A stretch of DNA of 52,619 nt from Ectocarpus siliculosus (Eukaryota; Sar; Phaeophyceae; Ectocarpales; Ectocarpaceae). Positions 24,236-34,767 of this stretch are shown piece by piece. Every line of letters starts with the position of its first letter. Within the stretch, counting starts at the first letter, position 1. Both the position numbers and the translations under genes were made by a program. The DNA lies in NCBI GenBank assembly GCA_000310025.1, contig FN648707.1, positions 489,553 through 542,171 of the forward strand. Reading direction: 5' to 3'. The notes under the pieces are model-generated. The model saw only the letters and a program-made list of their open reading frames with translations, ran no database searches and was not told where the DNA came from.

Positions 24236-26730
24236 CTACAGCGCGGCCGTCGGGAGCGGGAGAGCGGCGGGGTCGTCTGGACCCCCTCCCGCCCCGGCGC
24301 CCCGCCCTTTTCCCGCCTTTTGTTGTTGCCTCGCTCCTCCTCCCCGCCGGCCCATCAAAGCCCCCCCATCGAGGGTAACCACTCGATCGGCAAAGGCGAG
24401 GCGGACGGCACACGATCGCTTGGGGATTGTCAACGTCTTGCCCGCAGGCGTGACCAGCTATGCGACATTAACACGGGACATGGATAGCAGGGAAGGTAGG
24501 GGGGTATTGTAGCTGCGAGTCGCTGGGGGGAGCTGGCCGACCAATTATTTCAAAAACGGAGCACCAGCGGACAACACGGACGTCGTGTTGAGAGCCAATT
24601 TCAAAACTTCAACGAGAGCTCTTGTAAGACACTGTGAAAATGATGCTGTGTGCCAAAATAAGGCTAGGAAATCGTTATCACAACAGGGTGCAAAAGCCAT
24701 GTTCAACGAATACTAGACCAATACAATCGTTATATTTATTGTATCATCAGGTTCTTTTCGCGCGCATCAGGTCGTATTGCCACACAACTCGACAGAACGA
24801 TACTCAGTGAGGAGACCCAACGTAAGCTTCCTTTGCACTACCAACCCAACCTGATCTCCCATATTCAGTGAAACACGAAATAAAAAACAGCCTAGCGACA
24901 GGCAACGCGATGCCGTCACCGGGAAAGCAACAGGCGGGTACGCTGCCGCCGTCTCGAACCCGATAATGGTTGGTCACGTGAGCGGAGGAGTCCAGAAACG
25001 TACGCTGCGCTCCGTCCACGAAGCAAGTTAACTCTCGCGAAACATTGCTTGTCATTAACAAGAATACGCGCACTCTCGGTTAGCCGCCAAAACTACAGCA
25101 TGATTTCGACATCAGCGGCAACAGCGTATTTCACCTGGAATGTGTTGGCCGCTTCTCGCAGCACGATGCCAGCAACGTTCACCAACGAGGAGGCCGAGGC
25201 TCTCGACACCGTAAGGTAGCACCCCTGAGGGGGAGACGCACACGAAGACGAGGGGGGCGGGGGGGGGTAAGCGTGATACCGAAAACAGAGCCAAAAAATT
25301 GAAACGTGTGCCACTACATAAATGAGTAGGCCATTTATGGGAGAAGAACAGCTACTCAATGAGGTGATCATGGACAAGCATTGTGAAAGCCGGGAAATGA
25401 GTTCAGAAAAAATGAGAAACAAGTGCCAGAATATTCAGGAAGTGCACAAGAAAGAAGAGTACACTAATGCAGGACGGGGTTTGGAGGGGACAGGGGAGAC
25501 GGCTGTTCTAATAGGCGAGAATTGCCATGCCCCGTCGGATACCTCATCGCACTTCTGGCTAACTAAACTATTGAAAGCCGTGGTGACCCGGGTGGGGAAA
25601 CCGCACTGTAACTGCAATCAATGAAAATACAATCAGCATCACGCACAGCCAAGCCTCCAACAAAGAGGACTTAATGGTGGACCCGAACATCGGCCTATAT
25701 TGCTGAAATGCGCTCAAAGAGCGATGGACAAGGATGGGGGGAGAGACGACGCGCGACGGAACATCTGTACGGGTCAAGCCTCGGGCAGGTCCTCGGTCGG
25801 GCACGCCTCCAACCTACCTGTAGGTCAGCCGAGAGGATCCTCTGCTGCAAAACCTTCTGGCTTGGGCACTTGGAGACCAGCCTGGCGGCGTAGTTTTTCC
25901 ACACTCCATGAAGACCCAGCAGATCGCGGAAGGGTATGCTGCCTCCGTTCCGTGCCTCCAGCGCGTTCAGCCCCTGGGAAGATTTTCCGCATGATGAATG
26001 TATACAACGTTCGGAAGCGCGGGGGCAGGTAAGAAGTGCACGCAACCGGCCCATCTCTCTACACATGTCAGCAGCAACAAAACATTTTCTTGGCTTTTTT
26101 CGACGTCCGACTTTATTGTCGTGGTAGGGCATGTGCGGATAGAGGAGGTGTCGTTCGCAGTGAGCAAGGGGCCGACCGTGTTGAAAGAGATGGCAGCGGG
26201 GGCCAGAAGGCAAGAAGAACAATACTGGACGTCCAAAGAAAAGTTCGACACAGGAACAACCAGTGTGCAGCAATGCAGTGCTGCTTCCCGAGAATTAGGT
26301 ATAACGTGCTTGGGAACGGAATTGACATCTACGCAATCAGGGTTCATCGCCTGGAAAATAGCCCTCTCACCATCTGTTTGCAGCGCTTCCCGCTCAAGCC
26401 AAGCTTCGTCGCTCTTCCCGCCTGCCGCTCCGCCCGCGCGCCAGCGCTCTGTGCCTCGGTCTGGCCAGATGCGAAATTGTCCAGGTAAACCACCTTCCCC
26501 TCGAGCTTGGACGCTAATGCCGCTGTCGTCTCGCGATGCCCTCTTGTCCCTCCCACCATACCCCGAACAAAGTCCGAAAATCGATCCAACGATGCCGCCG
26601 CCGCCGTCCTGCTGCTGCTGCTGCTGTTGCTGCTGTGCCTGCTGCTTGGTGTGCTGCCGCCGCTCTGGTGGGTAGATAACGCTGCGCGGAGTCCTTTCGG
26701 CAGGAGAGCCGGGGGTAGGCGGGCGTACAT
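24236..26730 (-). CDS. POP4: RNase P/MRP protein subunit POP4 (Rpp29)
   Basis: Four exons, 26730-26371, 25973-25818, 25224-25135 and 24457-24236, all join in phase 0 for 275 codons plus TAG. Donors are GTGAGA, GTAGGT and GTGAAA. Exon 1 has a Ser-rich N-terminus, then LEGKVVYLDN and a basic stretch (LGLSGKRCKQM). Exon 2 reads IPFRDLLGLHGVWKNY and RILSADLQ. Exon 3 reads GCYLTVSRASASSLVN and GIVLREAANTFQ. Exon 4 reads LTIPKRSCAVRLAF and VTLDGGALMGRR, then a Gly/Pro tail. Spliced together, exons 2-4 give the complete UPF0086/Rpp29 Sm-like barrel. POP4 helps the catalytic RNA in tRNA 5' maturation (RNase P) and pre-rRNA cleavage (RNase MRP) in the nucleus and nucleolus. At 275 residues it is longer than human POP4 (220), mainly at the disordered ends. 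The start ATG at 26730 is the first in frame near a plausible exon; an upstream exon cannot be excluded. Confidence 0.85.
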
Positions 26731-28964
26731 GACCTGGTCCTGCTGAGACCCGTCCGCCGTGATGGCGCTGGCACGCTTGTTCTGTGTTGCGGGCTGTTCT
26801 GCTGGCGGTTTTGTGCGTGTGCGGCGGTTGGGTGGGAAAGTTTGAGGCGGAATGTGGCTGATACAGGAAAATGTTCAAAACCATCCAAGTAAGGTTCGAT
26901 GACATGCATTCACATGACGGTTTCTTTCGGGCTAGGCGAGAAAGGCGCACGAACGAGCCAGAAAGTTCACCGGATCTTTGCCTTTTCGCACACAATGGTA
27001 TTTTTGCACACATGTGCATAGGATGGATCAAATCCCTATAGATCGAGCTAGCTCATTAAGGATTATGTCCCTGATGATCCGTAGGACATAGGAGGTCGGT
27101 GTAAGTTTTCCCGAGGTGATCTGAAGGACATTGGTGACCGGTGTGATAGTTTGCTCCATGGTGATCTGTAGGATATAGGTGATCTACTTAGCTCACGATC
27201 TGTCCTATATGCGCGTTTTTGCAACACACCCTCGACAGCATCTGAGCGCTGCATGAGGTCCATGGCCTGCAACTTCACCAACGACAAAGACTTCAATACA
27301 TATCTCCCAGCAAGTACACGCCCCCGGCAAAAAATCTGCCTCCTATATGCGCTCCGGTGCTTGGGGGGTAGAGTACACCATTGTTCTGCTCCTACTGTAG
27401 GTCTACATGTCTTCAGCACCGTCGGAGCGAGAACCCTGTGCATGTCCCATAGCCAGCCGGTTGCGGGTTCCGCGCTGCCGCATGATACGCGCGCCAAGCC
27501 GCTGCGCACAGCACCAGCAGTAGTGCAGTACGTGCTCCGTTCTCTATTTGGAGAGTGCCGGGTCAAAGAACGTTTACCAGCGCAACCATCACCGGGGGGG
27601 GGTGCGGAAACGAAGCCGTGCTTGGGTTTCAAACAAAAAAATATGGTAGGCCTTACAGGGTATACACTTAACGATTGACGCGGAATCTTCACTTTTGAGG
27701 ATTCACGCGAAAAGAAAGCCACTGTTGAATCTTGACGCAAAATGAATCGCGCCGCGTGTGCCCTTTGGAAGGACCAGGAACCGAAAAAAAATGCGCTGAC
27801 GCTATGGATTCATTGCTTATCTATCGAAGACTCTGTCCTATGGATAGAGATGGACTCGTTGTGTGACATTAAGAAGCAAAAAAGAAAGAGTGAGCATGCG
27901 GCTACAAAACCCTGATGGACGAACATGTTCGAGCTTACGACGCTCCAAACAACCAGGAAACACGCGCAGAAGCGAAGGAGGCCATTGCACGCTCCGCTCG
28001 CGGAAGGATCCGTCACGAGAGGTACAACGAGTGCTTCTCAATCAAGCGATCCTCTCAAAGATTGACGTGCTCTGTCAGGCCGTTTGGGATCGCGGTGCTG
28101 CTCCTGGCAGGTGCCGGGGATTTGTCGACGCCGACGGTACAGTATGTGCGATTGCCCGCCCGTGGCGTATGCAAACACTTTTGGTACAACGGTTGGAAGC
28201 GGAAGCACGCCTTAGAACACCAGGCTGGAGGCACACCGGATGGTATTATTCGTTCGGCGGTTATGGGATCCCATGCTCAGTCGTCCCCACGACGTCGACA
28301 TGTTGGTCTGTATACAAGCGAGTTCTCAGGACCTCATTGTGATTTGGAAGGCTTTTGAACTCTCCTCCGGGGCACTTTGGATATGTTTATCGGCAGGGTT
28401 GAACAGAGCGAAGCCAGGGATGGATTGTCCCGCAGCTTCAGGCTCGGCTTTCCCTCCTTGTTTTGCCGTGCTTGTTGGCCTTGGGCGGGGAGGGGGGGGG
28501 TTGTCTTTAGCGGTAGCGTCATCAAGCAGAAAGCCAAGGTCCGCCGATTACCGACGGAAACATGAAACCATTTCTGGTATTAGTCTTATGCCATTGTCCT
28601 TTGAGCACGAGTGCCTGTTCCCAGTCGGAATGGTCGCTTCGAAGTTTCGGGTCACTAGAGGGCCTAGACTCCAACAAGCTGCCAAAACATCGTCTGTCAA
28701 GCACGTCAAGGCAGCAGTGTGTTCAAAATTTGGTCCTTGCACAGACCGGTCGCCACACGGCAACCACACATGTTACGTAAATAGACTCAACGTCTGTTCG
28801 AAGCAAACACGTGACACCCAAGCGTCTTGTACGATGAAGCGTTCAGCTACGTCTTCTATCAGGGGTCAGTGCGCGATAGCAGAGATACGTCAAACACAAC
28901 GTGTGGGGGAGACAACACCTACGAAATTCACCAAATATGGGGAAAACAAGACCCAACGTCTCGG
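26731..28964. other. No gene recognised
   Basis: The longest frames are 27063-27740 (minus) and the overlapping plus-strand frames 27863-28342 and 27915-28358. None shows a known domain, and neighbouring frames of similar length suggest chance. G tracts occur at 27594-27602 and 28487-28500. Confidence 0.4.
27062..27190. repeat. Three imperfect ~45-bp tandem repeats
   Basis: Units begin GATCCGTAGGACATAGG, GATCTGAAGGACATTGG and GATCTGTAGGATATAGG, spaced 40-46 bp. The third is partial and continues as a GATCTACTTAGC stretch. Confidence 0.65.
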
Positions 28965-29080
28965 GACGGGGGGGAGGGGGGGCGTACTCTTATGTTTTGC
29001 ATGCCTTAGCGGTTAGACCATTGACCACGCGTCCTCGAGAGGACGGAGCATTGTTCCCACAGGACCGATCACCGATGGCC
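28965..29080 (+). repeat. Diverged fragment of the G-tract-bounded repeat family
   Basis: A G-rich tract (28975-28982) is followed by CGTACTCTTATG, GCATGCCTTAGCGGTTAGACC and ATTGACCACGCGTCC. This matches the minus-strand start of the repeats at 13559-14171 and 14338-14900, which also begin right after a G tract. Similarity fades after about 100 bp. Confidence 0.55.
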
Positions 29081-29680
29081 AATCGTTCCTTCCTACTTTG
29101 CCAAAGGTGGCTGAAAAATGTCTTCCCTAGTCTGTCTATCCTAACGGGACGGGGGGGGGGGGGCCCATTTTCTAATCTTATACCAATGGGTATGGCAGCA
29201 CAACACGGACTACCACAAAGCGGAAAGGGCCCTACAACAACACAAGCTAACGGACAGAGAATGAAACAATGACATAAAATCCCACACCCTCAACACGCCT
29301 CGTGCACCTTGCATTGCGGTGGACCTTTGGCAGAGGGTATAAGCACTACATCCGAAGCAAGAAATGTGTTTTTCAAGAAACAAAAAAAATGCCACCGCAT
29401 GTATGTATACCTACTAAGGCAGACAACAAAATCTACACGCCAGAGTAACGAGGACAACCATCGGTCACACTGGGAAATCACAACATTCCTTTCCTTCACT
29501 GCTGCTGCCTTCCCTGGGCCGTTTCGCAGTTGTCCCGACAACCCCAGCAACCTCCCCAGAGCTTGCTTATTTGAGCTACGATCGCGCTGCCCTGCTTGTC
29601 GTTCCTTCAGAGCCGATGACTGCGTCGGTGCCATAGCTCCTTGGGAGCGAGCGGACGGATGTCGCCGACCGTATCCCGAC

Positions 29681-30773
29681 GTCTCGAACGGATCCGGGGG
29701 AAGCGCCTCCACTACCCGCACAGCCCGATTGCCCGTTCCCCGCCCCTCCGAGTCGAATCCAGGAAGTTCCGCTTGACTACCAGCGGGAGTTCAGGGGGGG
29801 GGAGCGGCTGACTGCCCGCCAGCTATACCCGGTGTCCGCCCGGTCGATGCCCCCCCACTTCCGAGTCCCGTGCCTCCAGACTGGCGTTGCCAAGTGGAGG
29901 CTGGCCCGGGAATATCGCTGGGTGGATCGCAGCCGCGGGATTAGGTGCACCGAAGTGAGGTTACGGTTGCTGCCGCGCACTGCGCCCACCCAACTCGAGA
30001 CGTCCATCAAGCTTCTCGCTTTGGTCCTCAACTGCAGCCTCCATTCGGTCCAAGCGCGGCATCACGGAACCAGCGCCTCCCCTGGCGCCCCCAGCCGCTT
30101 CCCGCCCCTCACGCGCTTCTTGCCGCTCCTCGCGCCACATCAGAAAATCAAAAGCCAGTGCGACACGGGTCAAGNNNNNNNNNNNNNNNNNNNNNNNNNN
30201 NNNNNNNNNNNNNNNNNNNNNNNNNNNNNNNNNNNNNNNNNNNNNNNNNNNNNNNNNNNNNNNNNNNNNNNNNNNNNNNNNNNNNNNNNNNNNNNNNNNN
30301 NNNNNNNNNNNNNNNCTCCTCGCGCTTCATCAGAAAATCAAAAGAGAGCGCGTGAGGGGCGGGAAGCGGCTGGGGGCGCCAGGGGAGGCGCTGGTTCCGT
30401 GATGCCGCACTTGGACCGAATGGAGGCTGCGGTTGAGGGCCAAAGCGAGAAGCTTGACGGGCTTGTCGAGATGGTTGGGCGCAGTGCGCTCGCAGCAACC
30501 GTAACCTCACTTCGGTGCACCGAACCTCGCGGCTGCGATCCACCCAGCAATGTTCCCGGGCCAGCCTCCACGCTAGTCTGGAGGCACGGGACTCGGAAGT
30601 GGGGGGGTATCTACCGGGCGGACACCGGGTATAGCTGGTGCGCGGTCAGCGGCTCCACCCCTTCAACTCCCGCTGAGAGCCAAGCGGAACTTCCTGGATT
30701 CCGCTCGGAGGGGCGGGGAACGGGAAATCAGTCTGCGGGGAGTGGAAGCGCGCCCCCCGGATCCGTTCGAGAC
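29681..30773. repeat. Large imperfect inverted repeat around an assembly gap
   Basis: The arm at 29681-30118 matches the reverse complement of 30347-30773 along its whole length, at roughly 85-90% by eye with several short indels. The centre holds a direct repeat (CTCCTCGCGC, CAGAAAATCAAAAG) on each side of the N gap. Read outward from the gap both arms encode similar peptides (LDRMEAAVE, SEKLDG), a coiled-coil-like piece, but frames are broken and no transposase or gag domain was recognised. The arm divergence argues against a simple mirrored assembly error. Confidence 0.7.
30175..30315. other. Assembly gap (141 N)
   Basis: The gap sits at the centre of the inverted repeat, where hairpin formation would hamper sequencing. 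Confidence 0.95.
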
Positions 30774-32691
30774 GGCGGGATCGCGTATTCCTCGTCGGGG
30801 CGCCAGTGCTTCGACTTCCCCCTAGAACCCCTCACGCCCGGCCTCGGCCGCCCAGGTCGGACCGCCACCACCACACCCACGCCGGCTGGGACAACCGGCA
30901 CCACGGCCACCGGCGCCACGGCGCGCGATGATACGTTGCTCTGCGTACGTTCGCGCAACGACCCGGCTGACGCAGCATGGGGTTTGTCCACAATTTCCCT
31001 TGCTCGTAGCCTGGTCCTTCACCGAGCTACAGTAGTGTAATGCACAGCGAGCGCGGTATGGTGGTCCTGGTGCATTTGCAATGGAAAAGGGGTGTACGAG
31101 CAATGTCATTTCGTTGTAAGCCGCGACGGCTGGCGGCTTTCACGCGCTCGAACAACCTACGTTACCACTCCCATTTCTTGGTGCTTCGAAATTTGAGCTT
31201 AGGCAAATAGACCAAGAGCAGCATGGTGCGACAGAAAACCTTAGGCTGATCCCGCACTTGGCCGCTCTTCCCCTTCGCATCTTCGCTCGTCCCTCACAGT
31301 CTAGCCCTAGGGCACTGCCGCCAAGAAATAAAAGTAAAACGCCACGAGGTTGGCAATACATAGCGAACAACACACACCCGCAGCCGAGAAAACGGTAGCT
31401 AAACCCAAACATTGGGAACTCGTATCCTACGGGCGGAATACAAACACAGGTTACAGACAGACCACGTCGAGGCACCAAAAACAAACAACGATATCACACT
31501 CACCAACCACTGCATGTAGGGCATGCGGGGGAGAACAAGACACACACCCAACAGAAACAGAAAAATTAATGTAGACGAGGGTGGAGCGAAATTCAAGGGC
31601 TAGGACAAGGGGTCAAAATCCTCCGAGGCAGGAGCGATCTACAAGCGAAAACAACACTGTCGGAAACACAGGCACACCGTCCGTTCGTACCGCAAACCAA
31701 CACACCAACTCACCAAACGAGCTCCGCATCGACAGCTCGCTGGGCTCTTGGGGTTCACAGTCCCTTCGCCTGTCCCGCAGTCCTTCGCCCGTTTCCCTGG
31801 GCCCCTCCTTCGAATCCTTCGAATCGACTCCAGCAGTTTCGCTTCTCGGAACAGGCGCTGGCGGGTTTCCACGAGTTTGTCCTTGACAACGGCGTCCTGG
31901 TGAGCATGAGAGAGGATAAGAGTGAGTGAGTGGGGGTTGGAGGGTGAACTCCAAGTAACTGCTTCCTGTGTCGGCGTATGTCTCGCCCAGAAGGTACTAG
32001 TGATACAGCTCTAGAGGGCATCACACACTTACACACATAAATCGCTGCTCGACAACACCCAGCACTAACCACACACAGCACTACTAAATAGGCTATAACC
32101 ACACACTGAGGAGGAGGGGATAGTGGGCTATGGAGGCAATACGTCTGCGCTAGTACTGCTGTTGCAATAATCAACCGTAGCACTCGCAACAAGCAACCAT
32201 GCCTTTCGCAAAAAGAAGCCCTAGCCGCAAAAAAACACGAAAAGGCGGGAGCAACATTGCACGATCATCGCCGGACGCTGGTGAACGCTGGCACACTGGC
32301 GCATTGGAACGAGACATCATCCTTACTCTACAACAACGCCGGGGGGCGAATAAAAAGTTGCGGTGACGTGCAATAGTTTCGCGACTCGAATCGTTGCGCT
32401 TCCTTCCACAAGTTTTATCTTTCATGCGCTGCCTACACTTCTGTGCGATCCTGTAGTCAACCCTCACCTTCTATTTGTCCCTGCCCCGAGGCGTTGTGTC
32501 CACATTCCTTGTCTTCACCCTCGCCACCTCTACCCTTGTCACCGCCCTCGTCCACACTCTCATCGTCCTCAGGCGTCGTGCCGAAGCCTGCGATGACGAC
32601 TCCCGGCTGCTTCGGACTCCCACCGAGGGTAGGCGTGCTGCAGCGACTTATCAAAGGAGACAGGGCGCATCCCTCCACCTCATTCCTCCAG
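30774..32691. other. Possible 3' exons of the minus-strand unknown gene; otherwise nothing recognised
   Basis: Two minus-strand segments look exon-like. One is about 32640-32456 (frame with TLGGSPKQPG and an acidic Gly/Glu tail, donor GTGAGG). The other is 31892-31722 (acceptor after a pyrimidine tract, donor GTGAGT). Their phases join (phase 1 to phase 1) in a low-complexity, polar frame. The second segment can also be read in frame 0 as a basic helix (VETRQRLFREAKLLES), and even the plus strand is open there, so the assignment is weak. Confidence 0.25.
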
Positions 32692-33507
32692 TCAAACCTC
32701 CTTTGACGTGGAAACGACAGGACGGGCATCGAAGGACTGAGCGCTGCTCGCAGTAGTAGCGCTTTCCTCGTCCGCAGACGATGTTTCCGCCGTCCACTGT
32801 GGCACGACCCAGCGCCAACGCCAACCCCGGGGTGGGCGAGATGCGCCTACGGTGATCGGCCAATTCCGTATGCCCTCCCTGTCGCCTCTATCTGTGCTCC
32901 CTTCGAGGCGCGGGACTGCCCCGAAAACTGCCGCAACCCTGGCGCTGCGGCAAGCGCACGCGCGATCCCAGAATCTGCGCAACCCTTCGAAACGAGCGAC
33001 TCTGGGCAACGCGCCGCCGCGACGTCGGGAGATGTCGCCAAGATGTGTACTGGACCACGTAGGAGCACTCAATAGGGGAGGTGGATGCGCTGGCTGTTGG
33101 CGACGCTCCTTTTCGGCGACGGTAGTGGTTGAACGTAAATATTTTCGCGGGCTTTTGTGTTTTGACGCAAGTTGAAAACAAAAGTAAAACCAAAACTCGA
33201 TCAAATAAAGGCGGCGTAAATCCGTTCATGTCAAAGTTTGCGGAACCGTACATCTTTCAAGTCATAGACAGTCACACGTCAAAATTCTCACGGCACATGG
33301 ATTCCCTCTATTTTCGACTGGGTTTGGTGGGATGTCCTCAGTCAAGTATACAAGCACCCAGACTTCGCGTGGAGCGTTTTCTCCGCTTTCAGTGGCGTAC
33401 GAACGGCGGTCCCGCGACAGTCCACAAACCATGCATGTTGCGGTCGTTGCAATACAACATGCTGCAGACGGCGGGGCAGACAAGAAAATGTAACAAGCAA
33501 ATACAAG

Positions 33508-33719
33508 GTTGCGTAGGATACCACACCCCCTGGGCCGACATCCAAAGCTCGATTACTCCACGACGAAGAGGATGTCAATAACCAAATGATGCGTTTTTGG
33601 AAAGCTCTCGACGAGATGGGGTCCCACGCTGCCATTATCGAAACCGTAACTGCTGTTGTTATTGTTGCTGTAAATCGGGCTTTCAAAATGGTCCAGGGGG
33701 TGTGGTATCGTACGCAACG
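33508..33719. mobile_element. Small TIR element (MITE-like), about 212 bp
   Basis: The left end GGTTGCGTAGGATACCACAC continues CCCCTGG and matches the reverse complement of the right end (GTTGCGTACGATACCACACC, CCCTGG). Weaker pairing continues inward for about 25 bp (CAAAGCTCGATTAC against GAAAGCCCGATTTAC). There is no coding content and no clear target-site duplication. It lies between exon candidates of the minus-strand unknown gene. Confidence 0.6.
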
Positions 33720-33779
33720 TGCGGCACGGTACATATTGCGTTTCAGTAGACCTTAGACTCCATCAGTATTTTCCCACAC

Positions 33780-34218
33780 CCTCAAGGCTACAGATTGCGC
33801 CCGCCACTTGGGCACCACGAAAGCCCGGACGTGTCCGCTGGTATCTACCAGCGAACCTGTCTCCCGGCAGGGATGCCAACACAGGCCAGACGATCGCCTC
33901 AGCCCTTGGCCATTGCCAGCAGCTGGTCACTCACGACCCAGCATCACACCAATGGCGGTGAATCCAAAAGCATGTTCCCTGCCCCCTTCGTGTGTCAAAA
34001 ATATAATCTGTCTAATGTATCTCACCCCGTTTGGCCCCGCCGCCGCTCAACGAAGAAGCACTGCTGCTGCTGTTGCCTCTGCTGCTTGCTGCTGCCGCGT
34101 CTGCCGCCGATCGAACCCTAACCTTCTTGGCAGGCCGAGAGCTAGACGCCGTTGCCTCGGCTGGCACAGCGCGGAACAAGGCATCCAGATCATCGAGCGC
34201 GCGTTTGTCAGCAGACAT
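33780..34218 (-). CDS. Unrecognised protein, first two exons
   Basis: Exon 1, 34218-34026, starts with ATG and encodes a short helical start (RALDDLDALFRAV) followed by a Ser/Ala-rich, basic stretch with a nuclear-localisation-like PAKKVRVR. Exon 2, 33856-33780, joins in phase 1 and encodes VDTSGHVRAFVVPKWRAQ. Donors are GTGAGA and GTGTGG. Exon 2 ends in phase 0 and would join a segment at 32796-32692 to give a 124-residue protein ending STSKEV. That segment has a second open frame with CPSC and Cys-rich character (LRCPSCRFHV), which recalls a zinc-binding motif but is out of phase with exon 2. I do not recognise the family. The gene is head-to-head with the coiled-coil gene at 34768. Confidence 0.45.
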
Positions 34219-34767
34219 AGTTGCTGTGTGCAGTGCGGTGTCTGCTGTTGGTGTGGGTGTCACGGGAGGGCGTGAAGGACATGTCACATCACATCTCCGC
34301 TGGTTTGCGAAAGAAAAAAAAAAGTCGCGCGAGACAGACTGCCAAAAAATACCTGGAACGCCTGTTCTACGAAAGTCCGTCCCATCACTCACAACTCACA
34401 ACTTTTAGCGAGGCAGATCAAGCACACCTCTCCACTCTCCCTTGCCGAACCGACTGCACAGCCGCAAGAAAGGATGGAGATGCCACGGTCAGTATTGCCT
34501 AATTCTTATTGGGCTCAGGTCCTACGGTCAGCTTTGAGATTGTGCTGAGTTTTCAACCTGTCGGAACGGCGGTGTACATGTAGACTGTAGTCTACAGCAG
34601 TTGTCCAGAGTTCACACGCCACATGGAACGACCTCAGTGGTGCTTGTATGTCCCTTTGTTTGCACTAGGGACTCTGAGCGACGGGGATGTCTTTGCAACT
34701 CTCGATGTAGACCACTGCTTACTGTAGGTAATCTCTGACGACCTTGGCAAAAATTATTTGCTGCAGG
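34219..34767. promoter_or_regulatory. Second divergent intergenic region
   Basis: This 549-bp segment lies between two start codons that read apart (unknown gene at 34218, coiled-coil gene at 34768). It contains a perfect 18-bp palindrome at 34579-34596, TGTAGACT and AGTCTACA around GT. The other divergent promoter in the window also has a long palindrome, with different sequence. Non-coding first exons could shift the limits. Confidence 0.35.

Noticed and set aside
24813-25073. A minus-strand frame next to POP4 exon 3 as the next POP4 exon
   Set aside because: It lacks the conserved IPK and VTLDG segments, which are found in correct phase at 24457-24236 instead.
28240-29016. A 258-codon plus-strand frame
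   Set aside because: No domain, overlapped by other long frames and by a repeat fragment and G tracts; probably chance.
29681-30773. The inverted repeat as a pure assembly mirror artefact
   Set aside because: The arms differ by many substitutions and indels, which a mirrored assembly of one sequence would not produce.
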